Below, piece by piece: positions 60,157-64,000 of a DNA stretch of 64,000 bases. Each line of letters opens with the position of its first letter. The first letter of the stretch is position 1. Location of the stretch: NCBI RefSeq assembly GCF_035994945.1, contig NZ_CP108677.1, positions 5,890,001 to 5,954,000 of the forward strand, given 5' to 3'. The position numbers and the translations under genes were made by a program. This DNA comes from Streptomyces sp. NBC_01216 (GTDB lineage Bacteria > Actinomycetota > Actinomycetes > Streptomycetales > Streptomycetaceae). The notes beneath the pieces were generated by a model, which ran no database searches, was not told the origin of the DNA, and saw only the letters and a list, made by a program, of their open reading frames with translations.

Positions 60157-60194
60157 CGGCCGCCGCCCGCGCGCGACGGCCGACGGGACCGTGG

Positions 60195-60221
60195 GGCGGC
60201 CTCCGCCCGACGGGCTCTCAG
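60195..60221. repeat. Repeat-family member R4 between convergent genes
   Basis: GGCGGCCTCCGCCCGACGGG followed by CTCTCAG, ending just before the ASCH stop at 60223, matches the inverse copy ending at the nitroreductase stop (12740-12755). It contains GGCGG/CCGCC arms and may terminate both genes. Confidence 0.5.
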
Positions 60222-60222
60222 C

Positions 60223-60648
60223 TCAGGCGAGGCGTTCCGCCACCCGGAAGCGTTCCGCCACCACCAGCGTGGTGTCGTCGACGGTGAACCCGGGGTCCCC
60301 CAGCGCCTCCCGCATCTCCTCCGAGTGCCAGAAGCGCTCGTGGTCGGCCCGCCACGCGGCGACGGTGGTGTGTCCCTCGCCCTCGTCGACGGCGTGCCGG
60401 AGGCCGACCTCGCCCAGGGGCAGTACCCGAACCTCCGTCACTTCCAGGACCGCCACCTCGCGCCCGTCGGAGTCGATCAGGGCCGAACGCTCGCCCACCT
60501 CCGGCAACTCCTCCTTCTCCACCGCCCATTCGGCGAAAAGCCCGGTGGTGGAGACCTTCTCGCCGGAGAGCACCGCGGCGACCAGGCGGTCCCGCAGCGG
60601 GCCGGGGAAGGCGAGGAGACAGGGCTTGAGTGCGTGAGGACCGGTCAT
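60223..60648 (-). CDS. ASCH domain protein
   Basis: This 141-residue protein has [28 protein letters not shown] (in pieces), then [49 protein letters not shown] follows. This is the ASCH fold, related to PUA domains. Bacterial members with the KxxxTR-like start include ribonucleases and nucleoside-modification hydrolases (YqfB type). The lysine in GEKVSTTG fits that motif only partly. The function is unproven. Confidence 0.82.
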   Translation of the reverse strand: MTGPHALKPCLLAFPGPLRDRLVAAVLSGEKVSTTGLFAEWAVEKEELPEVGERSALIDSDGREVAVLEVTEVRVLPLGEVGLRHAVDEGEGHTTVAAWRADHERFWHSEEMREALGDPGFTVDDTTLVVAERFRVAERLA

Positions 60649-60855
60649 GCCGGCAGTCTGTCAGCCACGACCATCCCCGTCGCCCCCCGCGCCCCGGTCC
60701 CGCCCGTCGTCACCGGGGAGGACGGAGCCCACCCGGTACGACCTCCCCGCACCTCCGCGGACGAGGAGACCCCCGCGGACGCGACCTGCGGGGGTCTCGC
60801 CCTCCGTCAGGAGATAGTGGTAGCCAAGAGCCTTACCAAGGAAGGGAAGTGCACG

Positions 60856-61941
60856 ATGGCGCAGCAGGTCCAGGGAGTCGTCGCCCCCGGCAGGGACAAG
60901 CCCGTACGGGTGGAGACGATCCTTGTCCCCGATCCGGGCCCCGGCGAGGCGGTGGTGCGGATCCAGGCATGCGGGGTCTGCCACACCGATCTCCACTACA
61001 AGCAGGGCGGCATCAACGACGAGTTCCCCTTCCTGCTCGGTCACGAGGCGGCCGGGGTCGTGGAGTCAGTCGGCGACGGGGTCACCGACGTGACCCCCGG
61101 AGACTTCGTGATCCTCAACTGGCGTGCCGTGTGCGGCACCTGCCGGGCCTGCACCCGCGGTCGTCCCTGGTACTGCTTCGCCACCCGCAACGCCACGCAG
61201 CGGATGACCCTGCTCGACGGCACGGCACTCTCCCCGGCCCTCGGCATCGGAGCCTTCGCCGAGAAGACGCTGGTCGCCGCAGGCCAGTGCACCAAGGTCG
61301 ACCCGGCCGTCGCCCCCGAGATCGCCGGACTCCTCGGCTGCGGGGTCATGGCCGGCATCGGTGCCGCGATCAACACCGGCGACGTCGGCCGCGGCGACAC
61401 GGTCGCCGTCATCGGCTGCGGCGGTGTCGGCGACGCCGCCGTCGTCGGCTCCCGCCTCGCCGGAGCTGCCCGGATCATCGCCGTCGACATCGACGACCGC
61501 AAGCTGGAGAAGGCGAAGGAGATGGGCGCCACCCACACCGTCAACTCCCGCTCCACCGACCCCGTCGAGGCGATCCGCGAGCTCACCGGAGGCTTCGGCG
61601 CCGACGTCGTCATCGAGGCCGTCGGCCACCCGGAGACCTACCGGCAGGCCTTCTACGCCCGCGACCTGGCCGGCACCGTCGTCCTCGTCGGCGTCCCCAC
61701 CCCCGAGATGAGACTCGAACTCCCGCTCCTCGACGTCTTCGGCCGCGGCGGAGCCCTCAAGTCCTCCTGGTACGGCGACTGCCTGCCCTCCCGCGACTTC
61801 CCGATGCTCATCGACCTGCACCAGCAGGGCCGCATCGACCTCGGCGCGTTCGTCACCGAGACCATCGGCCTCGGCGACGTCGAGAATGCCTTCGCCCGGA
61901 TGCACGAGGGCGACGTCCTGCGCTCGGTGGTGATCCTCTGA
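60856..61941 (+). CDS. mscR: S-(hydroxymethyl)mycothiol dehydrogenase
   Basis: This 361-residue zinc MDR enzyme begins [49 protein letters not shown] supplies catalytic zinc ligands (in pieces). The structural zinc motif is [15 protein letters not shown], followed by [12 protein letters not shown] and [17 protein letters not shown]. These features are diagnostic of mycothiol-dependent formaldehyde dehydrogenase (MscR/AdhE2). It oxidises S-hydroxymethyl-mycothiol formed from formaldehyde to S-formylmycothiol. The next gene overlaps its stop (TGATG). Confidence 0.95.
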   Translation: MAQQVQGVVAPGRDKPVRVETILVPDPGPGEAVVRIQACGVCHTDLHYKQGGINDEFPFLLGHEAAGVVESVGDGVTDVTPGDFVILNWRAVCGTCRACTRGRPWYCFATRNATQRMTLLDGTALSPALGIGAFAEKTLVAAGQCTKVDPAVAPEIAGLLGCGVMAGIGAAINTGDVGRGDTVAVIGCGGVGDAAVVGSRLAGAARIIAVDIDDRKLEKAKEMGATHTVNSRSTDPVEAIRELTGGFGADVVIEAVGHPETYRQAFYARDLAGTVVLVGVPTPEMRLELPLLDVFGRGGALKSSWYGDCLPSRDFPMLIDLHQQGRIDLGAFVTETIGLGDVENAFARMHEGDVLRSVVIL

Positions 61942-62570
61942 TGGCGACCCGAGTCGACCACCTGGTCACCTCCGGAACCTTCTCGCTCGACGGCGGCACC
62001 TGGGACGTCGACAACAACGTCTGGATCGTGGGCGACGACACGGAGGCGATCGTCATCGACGCCGCCCACGACGCCCCCGCGATCCTCGCCGCCCTCGACG
62101 GCCGCACCCTGCGGGCCATCGTCTGCACCCACGCCCACAACGACCACATCGACGCGGCCCCGGCGCTCGCCGCCGCCACCGGCGCCCGAATCCTGCTACA
62201 CCCCGACGACCAGCCGCTCTGGAAGCAGACCCACCCCGACCACACCCCCGACGGCGACCTCGCCGACGGCCAGGTCCTCACCATCGCCGGGACCGACCTC
62301 CAGGTCCTGCACACTCCCGGACACGCCCCCGGCGCGGTCTGCCTTCACGCCCCCGACCTGGGCACCGTCTTCACCGGCGATACCCTCTTCCACGGCGGTC
62401 CCGGTGCGACGGGGCGCTCCTTCTCCCACTTCCCGACCATCATCGAGTCGATCCGCACCCGCCTGCTCACCCTCCCGCCCGAGACCGTCGTGCGCACCGG
62501 CCACGGCGATTCGACCACCATCGGCGCCGAGGCACCCGCGCTCGACGCATGGATCAGCCGAGGCCACTGA
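61941..62570 (+). CDS. MBL-fold hydrolase partner of MscR, candidate S-formylmycothiol hydrolase
   Basis: This 209-residue protein is translationally coupled to mscR (TGATG). CTHAHNDHIDAAPALAAATG is the HxHxDH metal motif. LHTPGHAPGAVCLH and FTGDTLFHGGPGATGRSFSHFP resemble glyoxalase-II-type thioester hydrolases, and VRTGHGDSTTIG gives the last ligand. The constant pairing of such genes with mscR in actinomycetes suggests hydrolysis of S-formylmycothiol to formate and mycothiol. This assignment is by context. Confidence 0.88.
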   Translation: MATRVDHLVTSGTFSLDGGTWDVDNNVWIVGDDTEAIVIDAAHDAPAILAALDGRTLRAIVCTHAHNDHIDAAPALAAATGARILLHPDDQPLWKQTHPDHTPDGDLADGQVLTIAGTDLQVLHTPGHAPGAVCLHAPDLGTVFTGDTLFHGGPGATGRSFSHFPTIIESIRTRLLTLPPETVVRTGHGDSTTIGAEAPALDAWISRGH

Positions 62571-63501
62571 GTCGCAGCCGACTCTCGAACCGCCTCGGCA
62601 CGCCCGTCACCGGGTCGGTGAACTCCAGCGTCCGCGCCAGCAGTTGCAGCGGACGGGTGAAGTCCTCCGGCCCGTCCGGGCACACGTCGGGATAGAGCGG
62701 ATCGTGCAGGATCGGCAGCCCCAGGGAGTTCATGTGCACCCGCAGCTGATGGGTGCGCCCGGTGACCGGCGCCAACCGGTACCGGGCCAGGCCGCCCCGG
62801 TGCCCGACCCGCTCGATCCGACTCTCGCTGTTGGGCTCGCCCGGCTCCTCCCGGGCCGCCGGCGCGCCCCGCTCCTTCACGATCCGGCTCCGCACCGTCA
62901 CCGGGAACGCGAGCCCCGGATCGTGCGGGGCCACCGCCTCGTACTCCTTGGCGACCAGCCGGTCCCGGAACAGGGTCTGGTACGCGCCCCGGTCCTCGGT
63001 CCGCACGACGAAGAGCACCAGGCCGGCTGTCAGCCGGTCGAGCCGGTGCGCCGGCTGGAGCTCCGGCAGTCCCAGCTCGCGCCGCAGCCGGGCCATCGCC
63101 GTCTCCGTCACATGCCGGCCGCGCGGCATCGTCGCGAGGAAGTGCGGTTTGTCGACGACCACGAGCCGTTCGTCGCGGTGCACCACCCCGATGCCGAAGG
63201 GCACCCGCTCCTCGGCGGGGAAGTCCCGGTGGAACCAGAGGTACCGTCCGGAGTCGTACGGCTCCTGGCCGGACACCGGCCCCCGGACCCCGACGAAGCG
63301 GCCGTCCCGGAGCATCTCGTCGACCCGCCCGGCCCCGATCGCGCCCCCGAACCGCGCCCGGAGATGGTCCCCGACCGTCGCCCAGACCCCTTCCGGGTCC
63401 TCGGGCAGCCGCACCCGTGCCGGGTCGACGCCCTCCCGCTGGGGCAGCGGCGCGGCAGGGGTCCTCGTTCTCCGTCTCACCGGTCCACGGTATCGAGCCA
63501 C
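62554..63501 (-). CDS. RluA family pseudouridine synthase
   Basis: This 315-residue protein has the HRLDRLTAGLVLFV motif with the catalytic Asp. VVHRDERLVVVDKPHFLATMP precedes it, and APVTGRTHQLRVHMNSLGLPILHDPLYP (in pieces) follows. A 90-residue N-terminal extension replaces the usual S4 domain. It isomerises uridine in rRNA or tRNA. The target is unknown. The GTG start at 63501 is the longest option and a later GTG is possible. Its 3' end overlaps the MBL gene by 17 bp in convergent orientation. Confidence 0.87.
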   Translation of the reverse strand: MARYRGPVRRRTRTPAAPLPQREGVDPARVRLPEDPEGVWATVGDHLRARFGGAIGAGRVDEMLRDGRFVGVRGPVSGQEPYDSGRYLWFHRDFPAEERVPFGIGVVHRDERLVVVDKPHFLATMPRGRHVTETAMARLRRELGLPELQPAHRLDRLTAGLVLFVVRTEDRGAYQTLFRDRLVAKEYEAVAPHDPGLAFPVTVRSRIVKERGAPAAREEPGEPNSESRIERVGHRGGLARYRLAPVTGRTHQLRVHMNSLGLPILHDPLYPDVCPDGPEDFTRPLQLLARTLEFTDPVTGVPRRFESRLRLSGLG

Positions 63502-63787
63502 CGCGACGCTGAACCGTTCCGGGTTCGATCGAGACTCTAGATCTTGACTGTGAACTGGGGTTTCGTGATTCTGCGGTCCTGGTTGGTTTCAGAACCGTCG
63601 GCTCCTGGTTCCGGCCACCACTCGCCGGGGAACACCATGGCCTGGTGCGGGCATTCACGCATGGGCGGAGCGCGGAAGCCCGCCGCCTGCGGTGCGGGCC
63701 GACTCGGCCCGTCGTCCCTGGTCTGACCTGGGGAATCGCTGGACCGTTGGTCACGTGATTGGTCACGCCACCGCCCAGAAATGCGAA
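63502..63787. other. Intergenic region between tRNA and pseudouridine synthase
   Basis: This stretch has lower GC than the surroundings (63530-63600 and 63730-63780) and no convincing gene. A weak 60-residue frame at 63544 lacks a ribosome site. I found no duplicated tRNA 3' end that would mark an integrated element. Confidence 0.4.
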
Positions 63788-63810
63788 AGACCCCAGATCG
63801 ACTGGGGTCT
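63788..63810 (-). terminator. tRNA-Leu terminator
   Basis: AGACCCCAG (63788-63796) and CTGGGGTCT (63802-63810) form a perfect 9-bp stem with a 5-nt loop, followed on the minus strand by a T-rich stretch (CTTTCGCATTTCT). It starts 4 nt beyond the encoded CCA. Confidence 0.9.
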
Positions 63811-63814
63811 CAGC

Positions 63815-63902
63815 TGGTGTCCGAGGGGGGACTTGAACCCCCACGCCCGATAAAGGGCACTAGCACCTCAAGCTAGCGCGTCTGCCATTCCGCCACCCGG
63901 AC
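63815..63902 (-). tRNA. tRNA-Leu (anticodon GAG)
   Basis: On the minus strand an 88-nt class II tRNA runs from GTCCGGG to GGACACCA. The anticodon stem-loop is CTAGC-TTGAGGT-GCTAG, giving anticodon GAG for CUC/CUU leucine codons. A long variable arm (TGCCCTTTATCGGGCG region) and the T arm GGGGGTTCAAGTCCCCC are present. The acceptor pairs over 7 bp with one G-U, and CCA is encoded. Confidence 0.96.
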
Positions 63903-64000
63903 AAGGTGTCTGTCTTCCCGGCCGTCCGGCCGTTCCGACGTGGAAAACCATAGCAAACATTCGGGGTGGCCGATCACCACCCAGATCCCCGGTGACCCCG

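Noticed and set aside
63502..63902. Possible integrative-element junction at tRNA-Leu
   Set aside because: There is no integrase, no duplicated tRNA 3' end and no attachment repeat visible, and the window ends too soon to judge the other side.

Overview
This window is chromosomal DNA of a Streptomyces or very close relative. The evidence is very high GC with G/C-rich third codon positions, abundant GTG/TTG starts, and typical families: a SepF-like protein, streptogrisin, mycothiol-dependent formaldehyde dehydrogenase, F420-type nitroreductase, class F sortase and many TetR regulators. From memory, the gene order resembles the Streptomyces coelicolor interval around SCO1680-SCO1750 read backwards. 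That was not checked. I see no antibiotic gene cluster, prophage, transposase or CRISPR array.

Layout. 1-9.7 kb: tail of an acyl-CoA dehydrogenase, a SepF-like gene, a DUF5685 gene ending in a very cysteine-rich tail, a streptogrisin-B-like protease, a membrane protein, and a dnaE2/imuB-like pair behind a near-consensus LexA box. 9.9-20.1 kb: secreted lipase, wall-anchored LPMO, DUF6299 protein, a TetR/F420-nitroreductase unit, DUF402, GNAT, GntR, an AAA ATPase, an SGNH esterase, a degenerate Ser/Thr kinase and a small basic protein. 20.3-25.7 kb: CoA transferase, a possible small membrane protein, a lone type-ISP-like domain, and hmgA with its GntR regulator. 25.8-30 kb: a coupled three-gene envelope operon (beta-helix membrane protein, cupredoxin-like lipoprotein, polytopic membrane protein) ending in a perfect 56-bp palindrome. 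30-37.7 kb: TetR, a molybdopterin oxidoreductase, a secreted protein plus class F sortase, and an aldehyde/alcohol dehydrogenase pair.

37.8-43.8 kb: ArsR/EamA, a divergent TetR/acyl-CoA dehydrogenase pair, YiaA/B, a TetR convergent with a MaoC hydratase, and soxR. 44.5-48.4 kb: an unknown zinc-ribbon protein, an alpha/beta hydrolase and a NamZ-like muramidase. 48.6-54.4 kb: SDR, acyl-CoA ligase and TetR on one strand, acyl-CoA dehydrogenase and APH-type kinase on the other. A shared operator-like sequence lies in front of both units. The gene set resembles the levulinate/4-hydroxyacid (Lva, ACAD10/11) logic. 54.5-64 kb: an MBL hydrolase, a histidine-rich duplicated protein, a quinone oxidoreductase, NUDIX plus two DUF202 proteins, an SDR remnant, an FAD dehydrogenase with an operator-bearing and probably leaderless promoter, an ASCH protein, mscR plus a partner MBL hydrolase, an RluA-type pseudouridine synthase and tRNA-Leu(GAG).

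Regulation is unusually readable. Several TetR genes sit beside inverted repeats, and three operator types recur at paired loci: AACTARCAGYGCTARTT, CTAAGC-N4-GCTYAG and CATACCGACYGGT. They suggest small local regulons for alcohol, fatty-acid or hydroxyacid catabolism. A degenerate GC-rich palindrome family occupies gene 3' ends at five places and probably acts as terminators. Starts were chosen by Shine-Dalgarno sequence, overlap with the upstream gene and conservation. Functions rest on motifs recognised by eye, not on searches.
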